A DNA stretch of 51,480 nt from JAPLJU01 sp964547985 (GTDB lineage: Bacteria > Desulfobacterota > Syntrophia > Syntrophales > UBA2192), in NCBI GenBank assembly GCA_964547985.1, contig CAZJPV010000014.1:1-51480 (forward strand), read 5' to 3'. Below, piece after piece: positions 1 to 7,929 of this stretch. Position numbers and translations under genes: made by a program. A model generated the notes under the pieces. That model saw nothing but the letters and a program-made list of their open reading frames with translations. It had not been told where the DNA came from and did not search any database. The stretch's first letter is position 1. Each line of letters starts with the position of its first letter.

Positions 1-908
1 CAGAAGCCGAAGCACTCGTAGAAGATCATCTCCTGGTAGGTGAAGGGGTTGTAGATCTCGGCAACGTCGAGTTCTTCCAACGGGTTTTTAATACCCGCCT
101 GACGGTAGGCCTCTTTGGCGGCCTCGGTAGCGCTCATCCAGATGGCCTTGTTGCTCTCCCCGTAGAAGTATTCTTCTCCCCGGAAACCCATCCCCTTGAT
201 CCAGGCGGGTTTTTTGCAGATCTTTTTGGCTTTTTCACCGGAGGCCACAATAACGGCGCAGGCACCGTCTGATGCCGGGCAGACATCCAGCAGCCGGACG
301 GGGTAGGTGATGACCTTCGCGTTCTTTACATCCTCGGCGGTTACTTTTATCCGTATGTGCGCATGGGGATTGTCCAGGGCATTGTCATGGTTGCTCACGG
401 AAACGATGGCGGCGGCTTCCCGGGCCTTCTCCTCGGGGATACCGAATCGATACATCCACTCCACGCTCTGCATGGTGAAAACGCCGGGTGCACCGGCGGC
501 GAAGGTCTGCTGAAAGAAAGGATCGAAAACCTTCGTCATCGTGGCCTGACCATCGCCTTCGGACATCTTCTCAGAACCGACAACGAGGACGATATCCGCC
601 ATCCCGGAGGCTACCCAGTAGATTCCACAATGACCGATCGATTGCCCCGTGGTCCCGCAGGTCTCCACTTTCAGGACGGGTTTCCCGACGGAACCGACCG
701 CTTCGGCAAAGTAGAAGTGCGTCGACGATATACCCTCCATCATGGACGGCATCGTTCCTGTGACCACACCATCGATATCGTTCATGGTGATGCCCGCATC
801 TTCGAGGGCGGCTGTGACCGCTTCCCTGACGAGATCGGGGTAGCACATATCCTGCCTCCGCCCGTGCCGGGTCTGACCCGTTCCTATGATTGCGACCGTT
901 CTTGCCAT
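1..908 (-). CDS. SCP2-type thiolase / acetyl-CoA acetyltransferase family protein, 3' end beyond window
   Basis: Reading from the start at 908 toward position 1 gives at least 302 residues with no stop; the C-terminus lies outside the window. A strong ribosome site (GGAGG) precedes the ATG. The protein has the thiolase N-domain with a candidate nucleophilic cysteine, Cys84, in VETCGTTGQS, and later the family's DVAEIYNPFTYQE region. Family knowledge: SCP2-like thiolases cleave or form 3-oxoacyl-CoA, often with a DUF35 OB-fold partner encoded next door; any such partner would be beyond the edge. It follows a paralogous thiolase-like gene by 12 bp, and an acyl-CoA dehydrogenase lies upstream, so a role in beta-oxidation is likely. 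The substrate is not readable, and the catalytic His and second Cys lie in the missing part. Confidence 0.85.
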   Translation of the reverse strand, partial: MARTVAIIGTGQTRHGRRQDMCYPDLVREAVTAALEDAGITMNDIDGVVTGTMPSMMEGISSTHFYFAEAVGSVGKPVLKVETCGTTGQSIGHCGIYWVASGMADIVLVVGSEKMSEGDGQATMTKVFDPFFQQTFAAGAPGVFTMQSVEWMYRFGIPEEKAREAAAIVSVSNHDNALDNPHAHIRIKVTAEDVKNAKVITYPVRLLDVCPASDGACAVIVASGEKAKKICKKPAWIKGMGFRGEEYFYGESNKAIWMSATEAAKEAYRQAGIKNPLEELDVAEIYNPFTYQEMIFYECFGF

Positions 909-920
909 GTTCTCCACCTC

Positions 921-2057
921 CTAAGCCGATAAAATGACGACGGAATGGCACTGGCCGGCGAAACCATGAGTGCTGTGGGCCAGCGCTGTTTTAACCTTCT
1001 TGTCGACCTGGTGTTCGCCCGCCTGCCCCTTGATCTGCAATGCCGCTTCGGCGATCCGGTAAAGGCCTCTGGCGGGGTAGGGATTCAGGGCAAGCACGCC
1101 CCCCGAAGGATTCACGGGTAGTTCGCCGTTCATCTGCGTCTTGCCCCGATCGATGAGTTTCCCTCCTTCGCCGTCCCCGCAGAAACCGAGCTTTTCGTAC
1201 CAGAGAAGCTCCTGGAAGGCATAGGGCTCGCAGATTTCAGCGACATCGATTTTCTTCTTCGGATCTCTTATGCCGGCCATCTTGTAGGCCCTTGATGCGG
1301 CAAGCGGGAGCTGACCATTCAGAAGGTTACGGTCCCCCGGATTGTAGTAATCCATGGAGCAGCCGTATCCCTTCAGCCAGACCGGTTTGCTGGTCATTTT
1401 TTTCGCCTTGCCCTCCGATGCCAGCAAGACTGAAACGACGCCGTCGGACTTCGGGGCGCATTCATACGCCTTCAGGGGATCGTAGACCCGTTCCGACTTC
1501 AGGACGTCTTCAATGGTGAGTCTTTTCTTGATATGGGCATAGGGATTGAACAGGGCGTTTCCCAGGTTTTTGACGACGACCTTTGCGCACTGCTCCTCGG
1601 TTATTTTGTATCGCTCCAGATACTGACGCATCTGGAGGGCTGCCGCCACGGATTCATTCAAACCGACGGGCCGAAGGTAGAAGGGGTCCGCGTAAAAACT
1701 CGTGACGCTGTCGTTATCGGGGTTTTCGGAACCCTTGACGAGAGCTGTCACGAGGACGGTGTCATAATGACCGGACAGGATGCGCATGCATCCATAGATG
1801 AAGGAGAACATGGACTCCTCTGCCCTGGAACCTTCTTTCATGAACGCACCGATGCCATCCCAGTCGTAGGCGTTTGCGCAGGCCAGGCCGCTGTGAAAGA
1901 TGTCCGCGGCACCGGCGATGATGCAGCCTACGTCCTCCCTTTTGAATCCAGCCTTGTCCAATATCTCTTTGTTTACCCGATACGTGAAGTCCATCAAACT
2001 CTCTTTGGACTCCACCCCTGCACACTGTGCCACATGTGTAATGGCAACTTTCCGCAT
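921..2057 (-). CDS. Thiolase-like protein lacking catalytic Cys and His
   Basis: This is a 378-residue protein. The ATG at 2057 is chosen over an in-frame ATG five codons upstream because GGAGGTG lies directly before it. It is recognisably a thiolase-fold paralogue of the next gene (compare DVAEICEPYAFQELLWYE with DVAEIYNPFTYQE). Aligned by eye through the shared SG..D.VLV segment, the nucleophile position is Glu81 rather than Cys. The GHP-type histidine motif reads ALNPYPARG, with Asn325 in the His position. Inference: it is a non-catalytic or differently catalytic partner that forms a heteromer with the downstream thiolase (12 bp gap). Such pairs also occur in archaeal and bacterial DUF35/thiolase complexes. 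No enzymatic activity should be assumed. Confidence 0.85.
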   Translation of the reverse strand: MRKVAITHVAQCAGVESKESLMDFTYRVNKEILDKAGFKREDVGCIIAGAADIFHSGLACANAYDWDGIGAFMKEGSRAEESMFSFIYGCMRILSGHYDTVLVTALVKGSENPDNDSVTSFYADPFYLRPVGLNESVAAALQMRQYLERYKITEEQCAKVVVKNLGNALFNPYAHIKKRLTIEDVLKSERVYDPLKAYECAPKSDGVVSVLLASEGKAKKMTSKPVWLKGYGCSMDYYNPGDRNLLNGQLPLAASRAYKMAGIRDPKKKIDVAEICEPYAFQELLWYEKLGFCGDGEGGKLIDRGKTQMNGELPVNPSGGVLALNPYPARGLYRIAEAALQIKGQAGEHQVDKKVKTALAHSTHGFAGQCHSVVILSA

Positions 2058-2205
2058 AGTTTTCACCTCCAAGCTTTGTTATCAAACCTCGAGACGCTGT
2101 ATCATTAAATATGAAACCTGGGGCCTCTTTCCACACAGAACTTTGATTACAGAGGAGACAAAAACCTCACCTTTTTTAAAGTCCACGGGCTACATTGTTA
2201 TGGGC

Positions 2206-3366
2206 TCACATGCTCAGGATCTCCCGGGCAATGATCAGCCGTCGGATCTCAGAGGTGCCGGCACCGATTTCGAGCAACTTGGCGTCTCTCAAAAAGCGCT
2301 GGACAGGGTATTCGAGCATGTAGCCGTAGCCGCCGTGAATCTGCACGGCCTGGTCGGCTATCCGGGCTGCCATCTCGGCATTGAAGAGGATCGACGCCGA
2401 GGAAAGCTTGTGCACCTCCGTTCCCTTTCCGCCCCCTTTCGCCTTGTCGGCGAACACGGCGGCGCGGTAACAAAGCGTCCGTCCGGCTTCGATGAAAGTG
2501 TACATGTCCGCGATCTTCGCCTGGATGAGCTGGAAGGCGCCGATGGGTCTCCCGAACTGCACGCGCTCGCGGGCGTATTTGACGGAGAGCTCGAAGCAGG
2601 CCTCGGCAATGCCCAGGGCTTCTCCCGCGTAGAAGGCCCGCTCCACGTCGAGCCCTGACATCATGACCTCGATGCCCCTGTTTTCTCCGACCATCACGTT
2701 TTCGGCGGGTATTCTGCAATCCTCGAGGACCAGTTCGGCGGTGGGCGAACCGCGGTGACCGTACTTTCGCAATTTTTTCGAGACCGAAAAACCGGGGAAC
2801 TTCGTGTCCAGTATGAATGCCGTGATGCCCTTGGCACCTTTTTCCTTGGCCGTTTTTGTGTACAGGATGATGGTGTCGGCCACGGGGCCGTTGGTGATGA
2901 ACATCTTCGTGCCGTTCACCAAATAGTGGTCGCCCTTTCGGACGGCCACGGTCTGAACATTGACGGCGTCGGAACCGGCGTTGGGTTCCGTCAGGCCGAG
3001 TGCCCCGATGTGCCGGCCCTCACAGAGGGGCGGGAGATATTTCTTTTTCTGCTCGTGACTGGCGTTGTGGTTCAGGTTGTTGGCGCAGAGATTGGCATGG
3101 GCTCCCCAGGAAAGCGCAACCGCGGGACTGGCCTTTGAGAGTTCCTCGAGAACCAGGACGGCGGACAGAAGATCAGCGCCGGCACCGCCGTACTCATCAT
3201 CAACGGTAATGCCCATGATGCCCAGATTTCCCAGTTTCTGCCACATCCCTTCGGGCCACTTGTCCTCGGCATCGATCTCTTCGGCAATGGGCCAGACCTC
3301 CTTGGCCGCGAAGTTCCGGATCGAGCTCTGAAGCATGAGATGCTGTTCGCTGAGATTAAAATCCAT
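2206..3366 (-). CDS. Acyl-CoA dehydrogenase, isovaleryl-CoA dehydrogenase-like
   Basis: This 386-residue FAD flavoenzyme has the usual ACAD length. It would catalyse alpha,beta-dehydrogenation of an acyl-CoA, passing electrons to ETF. Visible family motifs are LTEPNAGSDA (FAD/substrate region), the FGRPIGAFQLIQAK helix and the C-terminal RDAKLLEIGAGTSEIRRL. Two details resemble isovaleryl-CoA dehydrogenase. The usual YEGT catalytic Glu position is Ala (IGAGT), and a Glu sits in helix G (MSGLDVERAF, Glu242), where IVD places its base. SWGAHANLC is also IVD-like. A strong site (AAGGAGGGG) precedes the ATG. The thiolase-like genes follow after a 148 bp gap, so branched-chain acyl-CoA (leucine) or similar acyl-CoA oxidation is plausible; the substrate is inferred. 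Confidence 0.9.
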   Translation of the reverse strand: MDFNLSEQHLMLQSSIRNFAAKEVWPIAEEIDAEDKWPEGMWQKLGNLGIMGITVDDEYGGAGADLLSAVLVLEELSKASPAVALSWGAHANLCANNLNHNASHEQKKKYLPPLCEGRHIGALGLTEPNAGSDAVNVQTVAVRKGDHYLVNGTKMFITNGPVADTIILYTKTAKEKGAKGITAFILDTKFPGFSVSKKLRKYGHRGSPTAELVLEDCRIPAENVMVGENRGIEVMMSGLDVERAFYAGEALGIAEACFELSVKYARERVQFGRPIGAFQLIQAKIADMYTFIEAGRTLCYRAAVFADKAKGGGKGTEVHKLSSASILFNAEMAARIADQAVQIHGGYGYMLEYPVQRFLRDAKLLEIGAGTSEIRRLIIAREILSM

Positions 3367-3579
3367 ATTCCCCTCCTTTTTATTGAGCCATGGTCAGCCG
3401 CTCATTTTGGATGGATGAAATAAAGGACAACGGACGATACGCATGGCCTTTTAGCCTGCGGTTTGGCCCGAAATGACCGGTGGAAATGAGGAAAATAATT
3501 CGGGACGTCGGTTAAAAAGGACGTGAATGCTTTAAGTAAACCGCTTGAACGAACGCCTGTGGGTGTGCGAGGGCTTAAC

Positions 3580-3609
3580 TTGACATGGATTTTGAATTTA
3601 AGATATGGA
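3580..3609 (+). promoter_or_regulatory. Putative sigma70 promoter for the nitroreductase operon (within the 3367-3694 gap)
   Basis: An exact TTGACA (3580-3585) is followed 17-18 bp later by a weak ATATGG/TATGGA -10, giving a start near 3616, about 80 bp before the nitroreductase ATG. The 328 bp gap between the divergent acyl-CoA dehydrogenase and nitroreductase genes otherwise shows only the ribosome site of the minus-strand gene and no convincing open frame or hairpin. Confidence 0.45.
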
Positions 3610-3694
3610 GATGGAAAGGACTTTTAAAGGGCACCCATATCCACTCAGACCGATGAAACCATATATGATCCATTCTGAAAAGGGAAGATAAAAA

Positions 3695-4246
3695 ATGCCG
3701 ACACTGGATGAAATATTCAATCTGAGATATTCATGCCGTGCCTACGATTCAAGACCCGTATCCGAGGGGGACCTAACAGCCGTATGCGAGGCAGCGAGGC
3801 TCGCCCCTTCCGCCTGCAACAGTCAGACCTGGCGATTTGTTGTGGTCCGGGATCGGAACCTCATCTCGAGGATCTGTGACGAGGCCATGTGCCCCGTGAT
3901 CAGGAATAAATGGATGAAGGAGGCTCCCGTTGTCATCGTCGGTTGCTCGAAGCTCGACATCGTGGCCAACAAAGTCGGAAGTGCCGTGACGGGCATCGAG
4001 TACTACCAGATCGATCTGGGCATTGCCATGGAACACATGGTCCTCAAGGCTACGGAGCTCGGCCTGGGGACCTGCTGGATCGGGTGGTTCAGGGAAGAGA
4101 AAATTAAAGAGATCCTCGGGATCCCCGGAAGCGTCAGGGTGCCGGCACTCCTGACCGTGGGGTATCCGGGGGGGGAGGTTTCGGTGGTGAGGAAGAGAAA
4201 ATCCCTGGGGGAAATCGTTTTCAGGGATCGATGGGGATCACGCTGA
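3695..4246 (+). CDS. Nitroreductase family protein
   Basis: This 183-residue FMN-dependent nitroreductase-fold protein is of typical compact length. The N-terminal LRYSCRAYDSRPV matches the RRSxRxF/Y FMN-phosphate motif. APSACNSQTWRFVVV is the conserved APSxxNxQPW segment. The C-terminal half carries GIAMEHMVLKATELGLGTCWIGWF, the dimer-interface helix typical of the family. It would use NAD(P)H or a ferredoxin-type donor, but the substrate cannot be deduced. The D-2-hydroxyacid dehydrogenase starts 27 bp downstream on the same strand, so the two probably share a transcript. The ribosome site is modest (AAGGGAAGA). Confidence 0.88.
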   Translation: MPTLDEIFNLRYSCRAYDSRPVSEGDLTAVCEAARLAPSACNSQTWRFVVVRDRNLISRICDEAMCPVIRNKWMKEAPVVIVGCSKLDIVANKVGSAVTGIEYYQIDLGIAMEHMVLKATELGLGTCWIGWFREEKIKEILGIPGSVRVPALLTVGYPGGEVSVVRKRKSLGEIVFRDRWGSR

Positions 4247-4273
4247 AAGGCCAGGAAGAAAAGGGGGAAAATC

Positions 4274-5230
4274 ATGAAGATCCTATTTGCAGCGGCTGAG
4301 AATGCTTGGGGCGGATTTTACGGTCTGATCCGAAAGGAAATGCCTGAGCATCACTTTGAAGTTAGTGGCCGGTTCGGGGTGGACACCCTGAAGGGATACG
4401 ATGTCCTGATCCCAACCATGTGCCGGGTGACAGGGGATTTGCTCGCTGAGAGTGACCGCCTGCGTCTTATACAGCAATGCGGCGCGGGCCTGGAGGGTGT
4501 GGATATCGAGGCGGCAAGCCTGAAGGGCATATGGGTCGCCAATGTCCCGACGGATACGTCCGGTAACGCCGAGTCCGTAGCGGAACTCGGGATCTACCTG
4601 ATGATCGGGCTTGCGAGGGATGTCCGTGCGATGGACCGGAACCTCAGGGAGCGCAGGATGGGCGAGCCCCGGGGCAGGACCCTCAAGGGTCAGACCGTGG
4701 GGCTGGTGGGTCTCGGCGGGATTGGGAGGGCCCTTATCCGAAGGCTCAAGGCCTTTGATGCCCGACTGATCGGTATAAAGAGGCATGACCCAGACGGGGC
4801 CGGTAGGGAGCTGGGGCTGGAATGGGTGGGTGGTCCCGGTGATCTGGAAAAGCTCCTTTCACTGTCGGATTATGTTGTCCTGTGTCTTCCCCTGACGGAG
4901 GAGAGCCGGTTTCTCATGAACCGCGAGACATTCAGGTGCATGAAGCGGGATGGCTTCATCATCAACTTGTCAAGGGGGGGGATCATCGATCGCGCTGCGC
5001 TGGAAGAAGCCCTGGCCTCGGGGCAGGTTGCCGGCGCGGGACTCGATGTCTTCTGGGAGGAGCCACCCGACCCGGACGACCCGGTCTTCCGGTACAATGT
5101 TTTGGCCACGCCGCACATAGCGGGCTCGACGGACCTATCGATCCACGGGATCGTGAAGGTGGTCGCCGAAAATATCCGAAGACTCGAGAGAAACGATAGG
5201 CCGCTCTACATCAAGAATCTAGTTAAGTGA
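4274..5230 (+). CDS. D-2-hydroxyacid dehydrogenase (NAD-dependent)
   Basis: This 318-residue protein belongs to the D-isomer-specific 2-hydroxyacid dehydrogenase family. A Rossmann NAD-binding motif GLVGLGGIGRALIRRL lies at about 144-158. The catalytic trio is present: Arg234 in NLSRGGIID, Glu263 in DVFWEEPPDP and His281 in ATPHIAGS. The N-terminal substrate lobe is short, so this is not a full SerA with ACT domain. Family knowledge gives interconversion of a 2-oxoacid and its D-2-hydroxyacid; which one cannot be told. It is preceded by a purine-rich ribosome site (AAGGGGGAAAATC) and followed about 80 bp later by a strong terminator. Confidence 0.9.
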   Translation: MKILFAAAENAWGGFYGLIRKEMPEHHFEVSGRFGVDTLKGYDVLIPTMCRVTGDLLAESDRLRLIQQCGAGLEGVDIEAASLKGIWVANVPTDTSGNAESVAELGIYLMIGLARDVRAMDRNLRERRMGEPRGRTLKGQTVGLVGLGGIGRALIRRLKAFDARLIGIKRHDPDGAGRELGLEWVGGPGDLEKLLSLSDYVVLCLPLTEESRFLMNRETFRCMKRDGFIINLSRGGIIDRAALEEALASGQVAGAGLDVFWEEPPDPDDPVFRYNVLATPHIAGSTDLSIHGIVKVVAENIRRLERNDRPLYIKNLVK

Positions 5231-5309
5231 CTTTTGTACAGGCATGCCGGCTGTTGTGAACCTGATTCTTTTACGCGCTTTAAGAAACCGCCCGAAGGAT
5301 TGGGGGGTT

Positions 5310-5340
5310 AAAAAAGCCCCGGATGAACGGGGCTTTTTTT
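5310..5340. terminator. Bidirectional rho-independent terminator
   Basis: A-tract, stem GCCCCG (5316-5321), six-base loop, stem CGGGGC (5328-5333), then T7. The flanking A and T runs make it work on both strands. It lies between the convergent ends of the hydroxyacid dehydrogenase (plus) and the coiled-coil protein (minus). Confidence 0.9.
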
Positions 5341-5351
5341 GCTGGGGTCAT

Positions 5352-5984
5352 TTATTTTTGAATCTTTACGAGGTCATACCACAGGAGGTCCACCCGGCTG
5401 CTCGCGGCGGGCAGGTTGGTGTCCGCTTCCGTTTTGGCCTTCTGCAGGGCCGCCTGGATTTCCTCGATCGCCTTCTTGTGTTCAGGCGTCGCGATTGCCG
5501 TGGCTTTTGTCAGGAGGTCATTGACGAGATCCAGCTCGCTTTTCACCACGCCGACATTCTTGTTTGACAGTTCGAGTTTGATCTTCAAAATATGACCCCG
5601 GATGACGGCCATCAGGGTATCGAAGGTGTTTTTCTGTGTCATGGCGACCGTATCTTTATTGAGCTTGTCGATGGCTTGCGCCTGCTTCTTGACGTCCCCA
5701 TCCAGCCGCGCAGCCTCTTTTTTGAAAGAATCGTCGACGGCCGACAGTTTCGCATTCGTGCTGTTGAGGGACGTAATGACCTTCGGCAGGTTCGCGTCGG
5801 CGGGCAGCTGGGTGACCTTCCGGATCTCCTCCTCGCTTTTCACGAAGGCCTCGACCCTGTCGAGTTTCTGCCTGATGTCCAGGATACCGGACCTCAGTTC
5901 GGTGGTCTCCTGGTAAAAGTAAAAGCCGCCGATCCCCAGTCCCGCCATTAAAACGGCGATAATGAGCCAGGATACTCCTTTCAT
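5352..5984 (-). CDS. Membrane-anchored coiled-coil protein, function unknown
   Basis: This 210-residue protein is not assigned to a named family. It starts with one hydrophobic segment (about residues 4-25, SWLIIAVLMAGLGIGGFYFY). A long Lys/Glu/Asp-rich helical region follows with heptad-like spacing, which predicts a coiled coil outside the membrane. Its ATG overlaps the stop of the upstream mechanosensitive-channel gene by 4 bp (ATGA), so the two are translationally coupled. The overlap suggests an accessory or scaffold role for the channel, but that is inference from context only. Topology (N-in, periplasmic coil) is the simplest reading. Confidence 0.75.
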   Translation of the reverse strand: MKGVSWLIIAVLMAGLGIGGFYFYQETTELRSGILDIRQKLDRVEAFVKSEEEIRKVTQLPADANLPKVITSLNSTNAKLSAVDDSFKKEAARLDGDVKKQAQAIDKLNKDTVAMTQKNTFDTLMAVIRGHILKIKLELSNKNVGVVKSELDLVNDLLTKATAIATPEHKKAIEEIQAALQKAKTEADTNLPAASSRVDLLWYDLVKIQK

Positions 5985-7039
5985 GGTTTCTCCTCCTTTT
6001 CTTTTTGCTTCATGACAATCGTCCTGATGGGAAAGGGAATCTCGATACCCTCTTCGTTATAACGTTTGTGGAGGCGCTTAACAAACTCGTGCTTGACGAG
6101 ATAAAGATCGTTGTACTCTTGGGCCTGGAGATAGACGGTAAAGTTAATGCTCGAATCCCCGAAGGTGTGGAAACGGAGGAACGGTTCATAGCCGGGCACA
6201 CCGCCCTCGACCTCGTTCATGACAGCTTTTGCGACCTCGACGGTGACCCGTTCGACCTTTTCCAGATCGCTGGAGTAGCTCACGCCGACCGTGACCGGAA
6301 CGGCCATCCGGATTTCAGGCATGTGAAAGTTTGTGACGACGGAAGATGCTAATTTGGCATTCGGCACCACGATCATGTTGTTCGCGAAGGCCCGGATCGT
6401 CGTGTTACGCCAGGTGATGTCCGTGACGTGGCCCTCATCGCCGGATTCGATCCGGATGTAGTCACCGGGACGAAGTTTCCTGGACGCGATGATGTGAATC
6501 CCCGCGAAGAGGTTGGACAGGGTATCCTGGAGGGCGAGTGCCACGGCGAGGCCGCCGACGCCGAGGGCCGTCAGCATCGGGGTGATGGAAATGCCCAGCG
6601 CATCCAGGACGACCAGAAGACCGATGACAAAGACAACAATTTTCGTGATGTTGGAGAAAAGAGTTGTTGTGACGAAGACGCCGCCAGCCCTCTTGCTGTA
6701 AAGATCGACGAATCCTACAGCGATTCGCGCAAGGGCGATCGTGACCGAGAGAATCACGATGACGCGCAGGATCTTTAGACCCGTTGTGAGGATGATCGGC
6801 CTGACGTCGACACTGTGAAGCGCCCCGTAGATACCGGCCAGGGCGAACCACAGCATGATCATGCCGTGTATGGCACGGATGATCACATCATAGCCTTCCC
6901 ATTTCGTTCTGGTGGCGATCTTTTTGATTTTATGGAGAATGTATCTGTCGAAAACCCACCCCAGGGTGAGACCTCCGAGGATGAAGGCAAGGGGCAACAA
7001 GAATTCATTAAACAGCATCAAATCGGTTATCATGATCAT
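5981..7039 (-). CDS. MscS-family mechanosensitive ion channel
   Basis: The frame can be extended to a GTG at 7072, but no ribosome site supports that start. ATG at 7039 or 7033 is more likely and gives about 350 residues. Three to four N-terminal membrane helices are followed by a pore-lining helix rich in Gly/Ala (LTALGVGGLAVALALQDTLSNLFAG). Then comes the MscS beta domain (GDYIRIESGDEGHVTDITWRNT, VVPNAKLASSVVTNFH) and an alpha/beta C-domain. Family role: an inner-membrane channel opened by membrane tension, protecting against osmotic downshock; some members have regulatory roles instead. It overlaps the downstream coiled-coil gene by 4 bp. Confidence 0.88.
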   Translation of the reverse strand: MIMITDLMLFNEFLLPLAFILGGLTLGWVFDRYILHKIKKIATRTKWEGYDVIIRAIHGMIMLWFALAGIYGALHSVDVRPIILTTGLKILRVIVILSVTIALARIAVGFVDLYSKRAGGVFVTTTLFSNITKIVVFVIGLLVVLDALGISITPMLTALGVGGLAVALALQDTLSNLFAGIHIIASRKLRPGDYIRIESGDEGHVTDITWRNTTIRAFANNMIVVPNAKLASSVVTNFHMPEIRMAVPVTVGVSYSSDLEKVERVTVEVAKAVMNEVEGGVPGYEPFLRFHTFGDSSINFTVYLQAQEYNDLYLVKHEFVKRLHKRYNEEGIEIPFPIRTIVMKQKEKEEKP

Positions 7040-7242
7040 CCTGAAACGCTGAACGTGTGATAAGGAGAGCACATCAAATAATTTTTGCTACTTTACAAAC
7101 AATCGCTTTAAAAATCAACGGACAAACAACGGTTAAAAACAATCGGCTGTCAGCGGATTTGTCTCCGGAAGCAGGCGGATCCGAAAAGGGACCGGAAAAT
7201 ACGTGAAGATTATTGGTATTCTTAATATTGCGCAACTCGATC

Positions 7243-7271
7243 TTGAAAACAAAGATTCACTGCATTATATT
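7243..7271 (+). promoter_or_regulatory. Putative sigma70 promoter for the TPR gene
   Basis: TTGAAA (7243-7248), a 17 bp spacer and TATATT (7266-7271). Both boxes are one mismatch from consensus. It lies about 70 bp upstream of the TPR start, in the divergent spacer with the MscS gene. Confidence 0.6.
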
Positions 7272-7342
7272 TAGAAAAAGTAAGGGAGGGCTTCCAACCC
7301 GTTCAGGTTTCAGGTTTTTGAGCGGGCCGGATGCATTAGTGT

Positions 7343-7897
7343 ATGGGCTTTTTCGACAGGTTCAAAAAAACCCGGGGCACGGATAAATCGGATGAAGTCC
7401 CGCCTGAACAGACGCCCGGTGAAGCGGAGTTAACAGAGGCGGGTCGTACTGAAGAGAGGGACCTCTCCATCCCCTTGGCGGGATTTGAAGACAGCCGGGA
7501 GAAAAAAGATCAGGGCAAGCCGAACTCGTTCATACAACCTCTGAGAGAGGAAGGAGCCATTTACTTCCGCCGGGGGAATGCCTATTTCAAATTGCAGAAT
7601 TATGAAAGGGCCATACAGGACTACTCCCGGGCCATCAACGTCTTCCCGGAATATATCGAAGCCTACTACAACCGTGCGATCGCATATAAATTCGTCGAAA
7701 ATTATCTGAAGGCCGTAGAGGACTATTCAACGATCATCGAGATCGCGCCGAATTTTGTAGCGGCCTATGCCGGCCGGGCGACCCTGTACACAGCCTTGAA
7801 TGATCATGTCAGCGCTCTGGAGGACATGAAGATGGCCGCCAGGCTCGGCTTGAAGGACATCCAGGATCTTTTGAAAGCGAAAGGGATCGAGTGGTGA
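7343..7897 (+). CDS. Tetratricopeptide-repeat protein
   Basis: This 184-residue protein has an N-terminal basic stretch (GFFDRFKKTRG) and an acidic, probably disordered region to about residue 65. Three TPR units follow, from about 71 to 172 (AIYFRRGNAYFKLQNYERAI..., EAYYNRAIAYKFVENYLKAV..., AAYAGRATLYTALNDHVSAL...). There is no signal peptide, so it is predicted cytoplasmic. TPRs mediate protein-protein contacts; the partner is unknown. The start codon has only a weak ribosome site but sits just after a good promoter. Its stop is about 30 bp from the convergent amidohydrolase gene. Confidence 0.82.
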   Translation: MGFFDRFKKTRGTDKSDEVPPEQTPGEAELTEAGRTEERDLSIPLAGFEDSREKKDQGKPNSFIQPLREEGAIYFRRGNAYFKLQNYERAIQDYSRAINVFPEYIEAYYNRAIAYKFVENYLKAVEDYSTIIEIAPNFVAAYAGRATLYTALNDHVSALEDMKMAARLGLKDIQDLLKAKGIEW

Positions 7898-7929
7898 AGG
7901 GCCGATCCTGTCAGAGCTGCCTTCTGTGA

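Noticed and set aside
357..932. 191-codon plus-strand open frame across the first thiolase
   Set aside because: It lies wholly opposite a convincing thiolase gene; its product is rich in Arg/His/Gly with no family motif, a typical antisense shadow of GC-rich coding DNA.
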